Assembly (NCBI RefSeq): GCF_000499385.1
Contig: NW_013653458.1
Span: 5,001-22,500 of the forward strand
From: Eimeria necatrix
Taxonomy: Eukaryota; Apicomplexa; Conoidasida; Eucoccidiorida; Eimeriidae
Direction of reading: 5' to 3'
Length of the DNA stretch: 17,500 bases
The translations under genes and the position numbers were made by a program. Shown piece after piece: positions 8,589 through 16,442 of this stretch. Numbering within the stretch: the stretch's first letter is position 1; each line of letters starts with the position of its first letter. Under the pieces are notes generated by a model, which made no database searches, was not told the origin of the DNA, and was given only the letters and a program-made list of their open reading frames with translations.

Positions 8589-8589
<1 letters not shown>
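5563..8589 (-). CDS. FHIT: Fhit-like HIT hydrolase (diadenosine triphosphatase), 3 exons
   Basis: A complete HIT-family gene, predicted to cleave Ap3A-type dinucleoside polyphosphates. Exons on the minus strand: 8383-8589, 6359-6627 and 5563-5674; together 195 residues plus stop, against about 147 in human FHIT. Exon 1 starts at ATG 8589 and carries FAFGPFSVPGKQVFLL and YAMVNLRPLVPGHSLVVPRR, matching the Fhit N-terminal half. The intron 1 donor is GAG/GTGGGT and the acceptor is GCTGCAG, joining VE to RLCEL in phase 0. Exon 2 holds SLQDG, AGQT and the histidine triad HLHLHIL (about residues 118-122; the middle His is the expected nucleophile). Exon 3 carries EEMAAEAEDFRVF, a Fhit C-terminal signature, then a poly-Gln end. 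The exon 2 donor (CC/GTCAGC at 6358) was chosen because it keeps the phase; it is the least certain point. The N-terminal extension of about 25 residues is not conserved. Confidence 0.88.
5675..6358 (-). other. Fhit intron 2, filled with AAAT and heptamer repeats
   Basis: In the gene's direction it begins in TTTAGGG heptamers (+ strand 5905-6346) and ends in a TTTATTT tract (5690-5800), closing with TTCTTTTTGCTGCAG. Repeats make up almost all of its length; 5801-5900 is the only unique part. Confidence 0.7.
5905..6346 (+). repeat. telomere-like heptamer array with CCCCAAA variants
   Basis: CCCTAAA units with interspersed variants (CCCCAAA, CCCTAGTAAA, CCCTCGCCC). The outer parts are regular; 5940-6190 is degenerate. 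It adjoins Fhit exon 2: the downstream reading of that exon runs straight into the array. Confidence 0.9.
6412..6429. repeat. palindromic element copy 6, inside Fhit exon 2
   Basis: GAGGTGTCTGTACACCTC. On the coding strand it encodes EVYRHL of the Fhit segment NDEVYRHLE, where the family has a conserved acidic/Tyr stretch. This copy is therefore part of a protein-coding exon. Confidence 0.78.
6968..7039. repeat. palindromic element copies 7-9, a cluster of three
   Basis: Three copies at 6968-6985 (centre ACGT), 7001-7018 (ATGT) and 7022-7039 (ACGT), each beginning GAGGTGT and continuing to ACACCC. Copies 8 and 9 are separated by only 3 bases. Confidence 0.78.
7145..7153. promoter_or_regulatory. 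TGCATGCAA motif
   Basis: TGCATGCAA lies just before a CTG/CAG inverted repeat block. TGCATGCA is a known AP2-factor target in apicomplexans; activity here is inferred only. Confidence 0.3.
7157..7256. repeat. CTG/CAG inverted repeat block
   Basis: Short CTGCTGCAGCAG palindromes alternate with TTTAAA and AATTGTCCATTTGCTG; the pieces GTCCATTTGCTGCTGCAGCAG and GCTGCAGCAGCAAATGGAC are reverse complements. It could form a stable hairpin in RNA of either strand. Confidence 0.6.
7423..7440. repeat. palindromic element copy 10, GGTGT-ACGT-ACACT
   Basis: GAGGTGTACGTACACTCG, with one arm mismatch. Confidence 0.65.
7475..7872 (+). promoter_or_regulatory. group of four GCATGCAAA motifs
   Basis: GCATGCAAA occurs at 7475-7483, 7776-7784, 7810-7818 and 7864-7872, all in the same orientation. 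A TGCATGCAT (7945-7953) gives a further match in reverse. The core resembles the AP2-bound motif TGCATGCA known in this phylum. It lies in Fhit intron 1, about 310 bp or more before the tRNA gene on the same strand. A regulatory role is inference. Confidence 0.4.
7668..7685. repeat. palindromic element copy 11 (diverged), GCTGT-ACAT-ACACC
   Basis: CAGCTGTACATACACCTG, with one inner mismatch. Counted with lower confidence. Confidence 0.5.
8181..8253 (+). tRNA. tRNA-Arg, anticodon UCG
   Basis: The full cloverleaf folds by hand. The acceptor stem is GGCGGCG (8181-8187) with CGTCGTC (8246-8252), two G-U pairs, and discriminator A. The D stem is GCCC/GGGC with loop AATGGATA. The anticodon stem TCTGA/TCAGA closes a loop CTTCGGA with anticodon TCG at 8214-8216. 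The variable loop is AGGTT. The T arm is GTGGG-TTCGAGT-CCCAT. Internal pol III promoters are clear: A box TGGCCCAATGG (8188-8198) and B box GGTTCGAGTCC (8232-8242). There is no intron and CCA is not encoded. It would read CGA codons. It lies antisense within Fhit intron 1. Confidence 0.95.
8258..8265 (+). terminator. pol III T-run terminator of tRNA-Arg
   Basis: Eight T residues start four bases after the tRNA discriminator base, the normal RNA polymerase III stop signal. Confidence 0.85.
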
Positions 8590-8635
<46 letters not shown>

Positions 8636-8735
8636 GATAGGCTGCTTTGGTGGCTTTTTAAAGCAGAGTCAGGAACGCGAACGCGCAGCAGCAGCAGCTG
8701 CTGCTGCTGCTGCTGCTGCCGCAGCAGCAGCAGCA
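8590..8735. repeat. CTG/CAG runs upstream of the Fhit start
   Basis: (CTG)15 at about 8590-8634 and CAG/CTG inverted blocks at 8687-8735. They immediately precede the Fhit ATG at 8589 in gene orientation and are probably 5' untranslated. The frame stays open through them, but the upstream in-frame codon at 8736 is TTG rather than ATG. Confidence 0.65.
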
Positions 8736-8750
8736 AGCCGCTGCTGGGCT

Positions 8751-8768
8751 GGGGTGTCTCGACACCTG
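8751..8768. repeat. palindromic element copy 12, GGTGT-CTCG-ACACC
   Basis: GGGGTGTCTCGACACCTG, upstream of the Fhit start, with intact inner arms. From 8769 to 8937 no other feature is recognised. Confidence 0.68.
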
Positions 8769-8937
8769 GAAGGAACTTTTCAAGTTGAACGCGCGGGAAA
8801 AGATGAAATAAAAAACAAAATTACTTTTTATTTATTTCAAATTATTTCTTTTTTTCGGTTTTTATTCATTTGTGTTCTCCCGGCTTCCGCAGCTCCGCCG
8901 ACACGCCCCGAGACAGCAGACAGCCGGAGCTCGAAAC

Positions 8938-9026
8938 TCAAACCCTAAACCCTAGTCCACACCTCCTAAACCCTAAACCCTAAACCCTAAACCCTAAACC
9001 CTAATTTAAAAGCTCTAAACCCTAAA
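8938..9026 (+). repeat. telomere-like heptamer array (CCCTAAA)
   Basis: A short run at 8938-8954, a main run at 8967-9004 and a diverged tail to 9026. It lies between the 3' end of the basic-protein gene and the Fhit start. The stretch 9027-9263 is CAG/CTG rich and is taken as 3' flank. Confidence 0.85.
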
Positions 9027-9263
9027 TCCATCAGAAAACGATCTGCCACTCTGTTTTTACCCCCAAGGCCCCAAAAAACCGGCGGCCCAGCGGGCAGCAG
9101 CAGCAGCAGCAGCAGCTGCTGCTGCTGCTGTACTGCTGCTGCTGCTCGTCGACGCCTGAGCCAACGCTCATTGCAGCAGCAGCAGCAGATGCTGCTGCTG
9201 CTGCAGCAGCCGCTGCAGCAGCAGCCGCTGCAGAAGCAGCCGCTGCAGCAGCAAATTGTGTCT

Positions 9264-9767
9264 TCAAATCTGCATGGGAGTGACCACGACGGCGCCTTTC
9301 CCTGCGCAGCAGAAACCACAATCCTAAACCCTAAACCCTAAACCCTAAACCCTAAACCCTCGGCGCGCGAAGGCCCACATCAAGGGCTTCTGCTGAAATG
9401 CTGGAGTGAGGGCGCGAGGGCTAGGGTTTAGGGTTTAGGGTTTGCTTGTGCGGCGGCGCGGCTCGTGCGCCCGGAACGCGGCTAGGGTTTAGGGTTTAGG
9501 GTTTAGGGTTTAGGGTTTAGGGTTTACTGAGTCTCTTGTTGACTCTGCGCACGATGTCCTTGTAGCGCGAGGGGACCTGCTTGGGGGTTAGCAGCCCTTT
9601 CAGTAAAACCCCTTTTGAGGGTTTAGCTTTTTTCTGAGGGTTTAGAGAAACCCTAGCAGTCCCCTTGGCGATTCCGGAGCCCCCCAGTTTTGCTGCTGCT
9701 GCTGCTGCTGCTGCTGCTGTCTTCTTCTTAATGGCCTTCAGCGTCCGCGCCCCCTTAAACAGCCCCG

Positions 9768-9824
<57 letters not shown>

Positions 9825-10652
9825 GGCCATCTGTTTCCATGTCCTCGTCCAGGTTCTCTCGGCTGGTGGCTATTGACCTCTGCAATCAAAACCCCAAAAA
9901 AGGGTTTAGGGTTTAGTACCTAGACAGCTCTATGGGGCCTCGGAGGCCTTAGGGTCCACAAAACGGGCCCCCGGGGGCCCCCATTTTGGCTAAATGTACA
10001 GTGTCGGGGGCCCCCTAAGATTTATAAGTCTGGGGGCCCCCAGGGGGCCCCCAGGGGGCCCCCAGGGGGCCCCCAGGGGGCCCCCAGGGGGCCCCCAGGG
10101 GGCCCTAGGGTCCTTACCATTTTGGTATGAATTGTCTCCCTTGCCTTTTCAGGGGCCCTCGGGGGGCCCCCCTGGGGGGCCCCCTGGGGGGCCCCCTGGG
10201 GGGCCCCCTGGGGGCCCCCCTGGGGGGCCCCCGTGGGGTTTTGGCTTTCTGTTTCGCTGCTTCGGGGTGCTGCGATCTCCACGGAATTTAGCTGCGCGAA
10301 CCACGGAAACCCTAAACCCTTAATCCCTAAACCCTAAACCCTAAACCCTAAACCCTAAACCCTAGGCGCTGAGTTCTGAAGTGGCAGAGTTCTGCTGCTC
10401 GTGCGAGGAACTGTGGAAGCAACCATCTGCGGGATCTTTTAGTGCTGCCTGTGCTGCTGCTTAGGGTTTAGGGTTTAGGGTTTAGGGTTTAGGGTTTAGG
10501 GTTTAGGGTTTAGGGTTTACGAGGGCAGTGAGGTCCCTGAGGCCCTGTTTCCTGAGTCTTCTTTCTTCCCTTTTCTTCTCTTCCGCCTTCTCCTTCAAAA
10601 TTAGCTGCTGCACTCTTTTGCTGTGGGCTGTTCTGTTGTTTTTCTTCGCCAT
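9264..10652 (-). CDS. unrecognised small basic (possibly nucleolar) protein, 4 exons
   Basis: Proposed exons on the minus strand: 10521-10652, 10118-10291, 9528-9879 and 9264-9301, in total 231 codons plus stop, with phases agreeing at all three joins. Exon 1 starts MAKKNNRTAHSKRVQQ and continues with a Lys/Glu/Arg-rich helix ending LRKQGLRDLTAL. Exon 2 gives LNSVEIAAPRSSETES, a Gly-Ala-Pro-Gln repeat from 12-bp G/C units and PEKARETIHTKM. Exon 3 gives RSIATSRENLDEDMETDG, poly-Ser, poly-Ala and a basic region with PSRYKDIVRRVNKRL. Exon 4 adds RKGAVVVTPMQI. Splice sites: donors GTAAACCC, GTAAGGAC, GTAAACCC; acceptors CGCGCAG, TTTGATTGCAG, TTTCTGCTGCGCAG. The composition suggests a nuclear or nucleolar role, for example ribosome assembly, but I recognise no family. 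Exon 1 and the exon 2 donor / exon 3 acceptor pair are the firmest; the exon 2 acceptor and exon 4 are less certain. Without splicing, exon 3 would stop at 9517. Confidence 0.62.
9322..9360 (+). repeat. telomere-like heptamer array (CCCTAAA)
   Basis: Five to six perfect units on +, near the acceptor end of intron 3. Confidence 0.9.
9421..9527 (-). repeat. two telomere-like heptamer arrays (TTTAGGG on +)
   Basis: Perfect units at 9421-9443 and 9482-9527, separated by 38 bp of GC-rich sequence. The second merges into the predicted donor of intron 3 (GTAAACCC on minus). Confidence 0.9.
9880..10117 (-). other. intron 2 of the basic-protein gene, with 11-bp G/C repeat
   Basis: It begins GTAAGGACCC after ATG codon 10120-10118 and ends CCCTTTTTTGGGGTTTTGATTGCAG. 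It contains about seven units of GGGGGCCCCCA (11 bp, about 10032-10105) and two AAACCCT units close to the acceptor. Both splice sites are strong. Confidence 0.68.
10150..10235. repeat. 12-bp G/C minisatellite in exon 2 of the basic-protein gene
   Basis: Units of the form GGGGGGCCCCCT are 12 bp long and encode Gly-Ala-Pro-Gln or Gly-Gly-Pro-Gln on minus, so copy-number change keeps the frame. Confidence 0.75.
10307..10364 (+). repeat. telomere-like heptamer array (CCCTAAA)
   Basis: About eight units with one CCCTTAAT variant near the left end. Confidence 0.92.
10461..10520 (-). repeat. telomere-like heptamer array (TTTAGGG on +)
   Basis: About eight uninterrupted units that merge into the predicted exon 1 donor (GTAAACCC on minus). 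Confidence 0.92.
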
Positions 10653-10653
10653 T

Positions 10654-10704
10654 GTAAACCCTAAACCCTAAACCCTAAACCCTAAACCCTAAACCCTAAA
10701 CCCT
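10654..10704 (+). repeat. telomere-like heptamer array directly upstream of the basic-protein ATG
   Basis: Seven perfect CCCTAAA units. In gene orientation TTTAGGG repeats run to within two bases of the ATG at 10652, so they are 5' UTR, promoter or a 5' UTR intron end. Confidence 0.92.
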
Positions 10705-10799
10705 CGATTCCCACGCACGCGGGCACAAAGGGACTCAAGTGCAAGTATTGCCCCCTAACGAGCCTCAGCAGAAGGAAGCAAAGTAAAATAATGGACTTT

Positions 10800-10872
<73 letters not shown>

Positions 10873-11134
10873 AGCGCCTGTGGCGGGGCCCTGGGGGCCT
10901 CTGAGCGGAGGGCCCCCGGGGGGCCCCTCTTATGAAATAAAGTTTCTGTGAATTTAATATTTTATTTAATTTTAATTAATTAAAAAGACCCTCAAACCAA
11001 TTAACTTTCCCGAGGGCCCCCGGGGCCCCCACAGGGCCACAAAGGGGGCCCCCCTTGCCAAACTTTTCCCTTAGGGGCCCCCAGGGGCCCCCCAGACCCC
11101 TCGGGGGCCCCCGGGCTCTTCAGGGCAGCTGCTG
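10705..11134. other. divergent intergenic region with (CTG)n and G/C runs
   Basis: It lies between two divergent genes. It contains a pure (CTG) run of about 23 units (10802-10870), G5C5 palindromes at about 10900-10930 and 11010-11110, and an AT-rich patch at 10935-10990. A short poly-Cys reading across the CTG run is not credible as a gene. It probably contains the promoters of both neighbours. Confidence 0.6.
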
Positions 11135-11492
11135 ATGCCCTTTGCCCTTACCAGCCAACATAAGGGGCCCCTCGGGGGCCCCCCAGGGGGGCCCCCAGGG
11201 GGCCCCCCAGGGGGGCCCCCAGAGAGCCCTCCAGAGGGGCCCCCAGAGGGGCCCCCAGGGGGGCCCCCAGGGGGGCCCCCAAGGGGGCCCCTAGAGGGGC
11301 CCCCTACTGGGGAAAGGGTACAGTTGGGGGAGGCCCTGGTGGAGGCGAAATGCAAAAGAGAAATGACGGAAAATGAAGAAACGATAAAGAGCCAAAGCGG
11401 CAGTCAGCAGCAACAGCAGCAGCAGCACGTGGCTGCACCGCAGCAAGAGACTCTTTTTGCTGCTCTTGCTCACGCTGACTGCTGCTGTGGCT

Positions 11493-11523
<31 letters not shown>

Positions 11524-11627
11524 CGGTGACAGCAGCAGCAGCAACAACAACAACGCCTGTGACAGCAGCAGTAGCAGCGTCAGCGACAGCAGCAGCAACA
11601 ACAGCGAAAGCAGCAGCAGCAGCATCG

Positions 11628-11692
<65 letters not shown>

Positions 11693-11784
11693 TCAGCACC
11701 GGGCTTGCCTGCTTGGCGCGTCTTGGAGACAATTAAATCTCTTTTGGCCCTTTATAGACTTCGCGCTCTGAAGCAGCAGCCCCG

Positions 11785-11846
<62 letters not shown>

Positions 11847-11916
11847 AGGAGGCGCTGCGGAAGATCCTTCGGCGTTTTCTGTATGAGAGCTGCGCGGTTG
11901 AGTGTCTCCTTCTCAA

Positions 11917-11978
<62 letters not shown>

Positions 11979-12310
11979 GCATGGCCTGCTGCTGCGAAGG
12001 CTGCCGCCGTGTTGCAGCAGCAGCAGCAGCAGGAGAACCCGCAGCAACTCCTGCTGCAGTTATGCGGCAGCTGCTGACTCTCACAGAGCTGCATGCAGCA
12101 GCAAACGATTGGGGGGCCCCGGGGGGCCCCCAGAGCCCCCAGGGGGGCCCCTGGGGGGCCCCCTCGGGGGCCCCCTGGGGGGCCCCCCCGAGGGTGGGGG
12201 GCCCCCAACCCTCGGAGTTGGAGGGGCCCCTAGTGCAGCAAAGAGTTGCTGCTGCTTTGGCGGAGGCTTGGAGAAGACTAGCTGTCTGCTTTCAGCAGCA
12301 GCAGCAGCTG

Positions 12311-12352
<42 letters not shown>

Positions 12353-12501
12353 GAGCAGCAGCAGCAGTGGCTGGTCGGGTGTACGCACACCTTCGTGCTT
12401 CGCTGTGGGGCGCAGCCTCTTGCTGCTGCGTTGCTGCTGCCTCTGCTGCTGCAGGGGCCGCAGCAGGACTCTGATGCTTTGCTGCAGCAGCAGCAGCAGC
12501 T

Positions 12502-12535
<34 letters not shown>

Positions 12536-13215
12536 TCTTTCGCCTCTAAGGAGACAGAAGAAGCAAACAAGACGCAACCCATTTGCTGCCGCGCTGCAGC
12601 ATGGGCCCCCTGCAGCGGCCTGCCCCTGTGGGGCCCCTCAGGGGGCCCCTCAGGGGGCCCCCAGGGGGGCCCCCAGGGGGGCCCCCTGGGGGCCCCCAAG
12701 GGGGCCCCTGTGGGGCCCCTGGTCAGCAGCTCTGTGGCGCTGCTGCTGCGCTGTGCCCTGCAGCAAGGGGCCTCTGGGGGCCCCCTAGCGAAGGCCATTT
12801 TCCAGACCCTAAATCTCTTCTTCCACTTGCAGTACCCAGGGGCCCCCCGGGGGGCCCCCCCGGGGGGCCCCCCGGGGGGCCCCCCGGGGGGCCCCCCGGG
12901 GGGCCCCCCTGGGAGTGGCTCTGGGGGCCCCCATGGGGCCCCCTGTGGGGCCCCCGAAGAGGGTTCTGTGGAGGGGGGGCCCCCTTCTGCAAACCCTTTA
13001 GCAGTCAGCGGGTGGGGCCCCTGGCAGTGCCTAAAAGCTGCTGCTGCTGCTGTTGCAGGGGCCCCCGGGGGGCCCCCCTTGCTGCTGCACTTCAGTGCGC
13101 AGCTGCTGGGGAGGGGCCCCTCTTCGCCCTTCGGGCTTCCTGCTGCTGCTGCACTAATTGACATTTTGGGGGGCTTTTGTCCCCTTGGGGGCCCCCTCAG
13201 CAGCAGCAACTCACA

Positions 13216-13263
<48 letters not shown>

Positions 13264-13326
13264 TGGCGCAAGGTGCAGAGGCCAAAACTGCCCTGCATGC
13301 GCGCTTCCAGATGTGCTGTTTTCACC

Positions 13327-13379
<53 letters not shown>

Positions 13380-13552
13380 TGCTGCTGCGCAAGGTATATG
13401 TGCAGTTGCTGCAGTCGCTGCTGCTGCGGTGGGCCAGCGAGCAGCAGCAGCAAAGTGTCTCCTTAGAGCAGCAAATCGCGCTGACTTTCTGTTTGCTGCG
13501 CTTTTTGCTGCACAGGGCAGCAGCACGAGCAGCAGCAGCAGCAGCAGCAGGC

Positions 13553-13583
<31 letters not shown>

Positions 13584-14254
13584 ACCTTGGAAACTGGGAA
13601 GCAGGACAACTCATGGAGGGAATCCACACTCGTCTCCTTTCAGCTGAAGAGACACTTCGCTGCTGCGCAATGGCAGCAGCAGAAGGTTTTGCTGCTGCAG
13701 CACTACTCCCGAGGGGGCCCCCCCAGGGGCCCCCCAAGGGGCCCCCCAAGGGGCCCCCGCAGGGGGCCCCTCAGGGGGCCCCCGAGGGGGCCCCTCAGGG
13801 GCCCCCCGAGGGGCCCCTTCAGGGGTTTCCCCTCGAGGGTCCCCTTGGGGGGCCCCCCCTGGGGCCCCTTGAGGGGCCCCCCGAGGGGCCCCCCTCGGGG
13901 GCCCCCGAGGGGGCCCCCGAGGGGGCCCCCGAGGGGCCCTACTTGGGGCCCCCGCCGCCAACGGATACTGCAGCAGATGAAGAGGGGGCCCCCCTTATTT
14001 TTAAAGCCTTAAGAGAGGAGAAGATGCTGCTGCGCTGCCCGCAGCTGCTGCCGCTGCTGGCAGTGTTTGCTGCAGCAGCTGCTGCTGCTCCCGGGGGGCC
14101 CCCCGAGGCCCCCCAGGGGGGGCCCCCCAGGGGCCTCCGGGGGGGCCCCTTGGGGGGCCCCTGGGGGGGCCCCTGGGCCATTTTCAACTTGGGCTCTTCC
14201 ATTGGGGAAGCCTTGGGATCGCCTCAGCAGCTGCTGCTGGGAGACTCGCAGCAG

Positions 14255-14290
<36 letters not shown>

Positions 14291-14897
14291 CCTGCTGCTG
14301 CTGCTGCTGCTGCTGCTGGGCCCCTACAGCTGCTGCCAGCGGGCTGGGGGGGCCCCTCTGGGTCTGCTTTGCTGCAGGCGCTGCGCTTTTGTCTTGGGGG
14401 GCCCCCCAGCAGCACTGAGCCTACAGTTCTTCCAGAGGGGGCCCCCCAAGAGGGGGCCCCCCAAGAGGGGGGCCCCCAAGAGGGGGGCCCCCAAGAGGGG
14501 GGCCCCCAAGAGAGGGGCCCCCAAGAGGGGGGCCCCCAAGAGGGGGGCCCCCGGGGGGTGGGGCCCCAAGAGGGGGGCCCCCAAGAGGGGGGACCCCGGG
14601 GGGTGGGGCCCCAAGAGGGGGGGGCCCAGGAGGGGGGCCCCCAAAAGGGGGGCCCCCAAGAGGGGGGCCCCCAAGGGGGGCCCCCAGCAGCAACAGAGGC
14701 CCTTGGAGTTGGGGAGATGAGGGTACATTTGGTTGTGGAGACGGAGACAGAAACGGAAGCAGAAAATGGAGAAAAAGAGAAAAATAAAAAAACAAAAAAA
14801 GAAATAAAAAAAGAATTAAATGAAGAGACAGAAGAAGAGACAGACGAAGGAGAGGCCGAGCTGGCCAGACTGCCCGACCTCCAGCCCCTCCCCTCTT

Positions 14898-14937
<40 letters not shown>

Positions 14938-15019
14938 GGGCCCCGGGGGCCCCCGCTGCGGCCCACAGACCCTGCGGCAGGCCCTCGAGTGGCTGACTGG
15001 CAACCGCGTGCTGGGGGAC

Positions 15020-15062
<43 letters not shown>

Positions 15063-15561
15063 GAAAGGGCCCCCTGAGGACCAAACCAAATCCAGAAAAT
15101 GCTGCGGAGACACTTATGAGACAAGCAGCAGCAGCACAAGCTGCTGCGAGGCTGGCTGTCTTGCAGGTGCAGCGCCACCTGGAGGCAAACCCTTTGGGGC
15201 CCCCCGGGGGCCCCCCCGGGGGGGCCCCCCAAGGGTTTGGCTTTCTAACGGACCAAATGGAAGAGGACCTCGCAGTGCCGCTGCTGCATGCAATTTTGGG
15301 GCTGGATTGTTCGCTGCAGCCGGAGCTGCTGCAGCCTTTGGTTGCTGCTGCTGCTGCTGCTGTGTTTGCTGCGTTCTTCCCGCTGCTGCTGCAGCACGTG
15401 GGGCCCCTGCTGCTGCAGCAGCAGACCTCTGTCTCGCAGAAGCTGCTGCTGCTGCAGGCCATGCAGCGCGCAGCAAGGTGGCTTAAGGAGGGGGCCCCCC
15501 CAGACGCAAGGGCCCTCTACACTGACAGCCCGCCCCCAAAGAGAGCAGCAAAACGGCTGCT

Positions 15562-15593
<32 letters not shown>

Positions 15594-15701
15594 GGCAGCA
15601 GCAACAACTGCAGCAGCAGCAGCAGTCCTTGCAACAGCCGGTCGCCGTGTCGTCCTCTGAAACAGCACGAGACCCCCCAAGCAAGCAGCAGCAGCAGCAG
15701 C

Positions 15702-15747
<46 letters not shown>

Positions 15748-16401
15748 TTTGCTGTCGGTAGTGCGGGTGCGTCGTTTTGCGCATGCAGCAGCAGTTGCAA
15801 AGGGGCAAATAAATTTATTTGTCCCCTTTTTGGAAGCAGCAATGGGGGCCCTTGAGTGCTGTTTGCTGCAGCCCTCGGGGCCCCCCCCGCCGCTGTCTTT
15901 GCTGCAGCAGCAGCAGCTGCTGCAGCAGCTGCGGGCCCACCAGCAGCTGCTGCAGGACCCGCTGCTGCTTGCTGCAGTGCTGATGGCCATGGGGGAACTG
16001 CTGCGCGCGGGGGGCCCCGGGGCCCCCGGGGGCCCCTCCCGCTGCTGCTGCAGCAAAGCAGCAAAAGTTTATTTGCACTTCAAATCTCACCAAGACAGAA
16101 ATGTCCGAAGGGGGGCCCTTTGTGTCTTGGGGGGTTTGGGGGCCCTTGGCTCTTGGGGCCTCTTATCATCTTGGCTGCAGGAGACGGAGGCCCCCCCGGG
16201 TCTGGGGGCCCTCGTCCCGGGGGGGCCCCCCGGGGGCCCCCCGGGGGCCCCCCTGGGGGCCCCCCTGGGGGGGCCCCTGGGGGGGCCCCTGGGGGGCCTC
16301 CCAGGGGCCCCCCAGGGGCCCCGGGGGGGGCCCCTCGCTTTGAACAGCTTCGCGCTGCCGAAGTTCACAGGGGCGAGCTGCCACCACCAGCAGCAGCAGC
16401 T

Positions 16402-16442
<41 letters not shown>

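Larger units (their letters stand above)
9302..9527 (-). other. intron 3 of the basic-protein gene, heptamers at both ends
   Basis: In gene orientation it starts GTAAACCCTAAACCC (array 9482-9527), has a second AAACCCT array (9421-9443), then unique sequence, then the complementary TTTAGGG array (9322-9360) and TTCTGCTGCGCAG. The ends can pair with each other. Confidence 0.55.
10292..10520 (-). other. intron 1 of the basic-protein gene, complementary heptamer ends
   Basis: In gene orientation: GTAAACCC donor and AAACCCT array (+ 10461-10520), a 96-nt unique middle (10365-10460), then the complementary TTTAGGG array (+ 10307-10364) and acceptor CGTGGTTCGCGCAG. The arms are about 60 and 58 nt and would pair almost completely. 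Confidence 0.55.

Noticed and set aside
8590..8736. Extending the Fhit start upstream to 8736
   Set aside because: The frame is open, but the codon there is TTG and the added part would be poly-Gln and poly-Leu. The ATG at 8589 is the first real start.
8337..8948. Forward ORF of 203 codons
   Set aside because: It overlaps Fhit exon 1 in antisense, and its content is mainly poly-Ala. Fhit homology is unambiguous on the other strand.
9366..9417. An additional exon between the arrays of intron 3
   Set aside because: An acceptor (CATTTCAG) and open frames exist, but the only donor would be AGG/GTTTAG and the resulting phases lead to repeat-only continuations. Direct joining of 9528 to 9301 keeps phase and gives a clean end.
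10802..10870. CRISPR-like or satellite array
   Set aside because: It is a pure CTG microsatellite with no spacers; other direct repeats in the window are likewise simple tandem arrays.
12292..13749. Long reverse ORF of 485 codons opposite TEL2
   Set aside because: It consists of poly-Ala/Cys and Gly-Pro readings of CAG and G/C repeats and has no recognisable domain. It is a shadow of the forward coding frame, whose helices match Tel2.
14224..15462. Reverse ORF of 412 codons opposite TEL2
   Set aside because: The reading is dominated by Pro/Gly and Ala repeats and Ser/Cys from repeat DNA. The forward frame in the same place contains the conserved C-terminal blocks.
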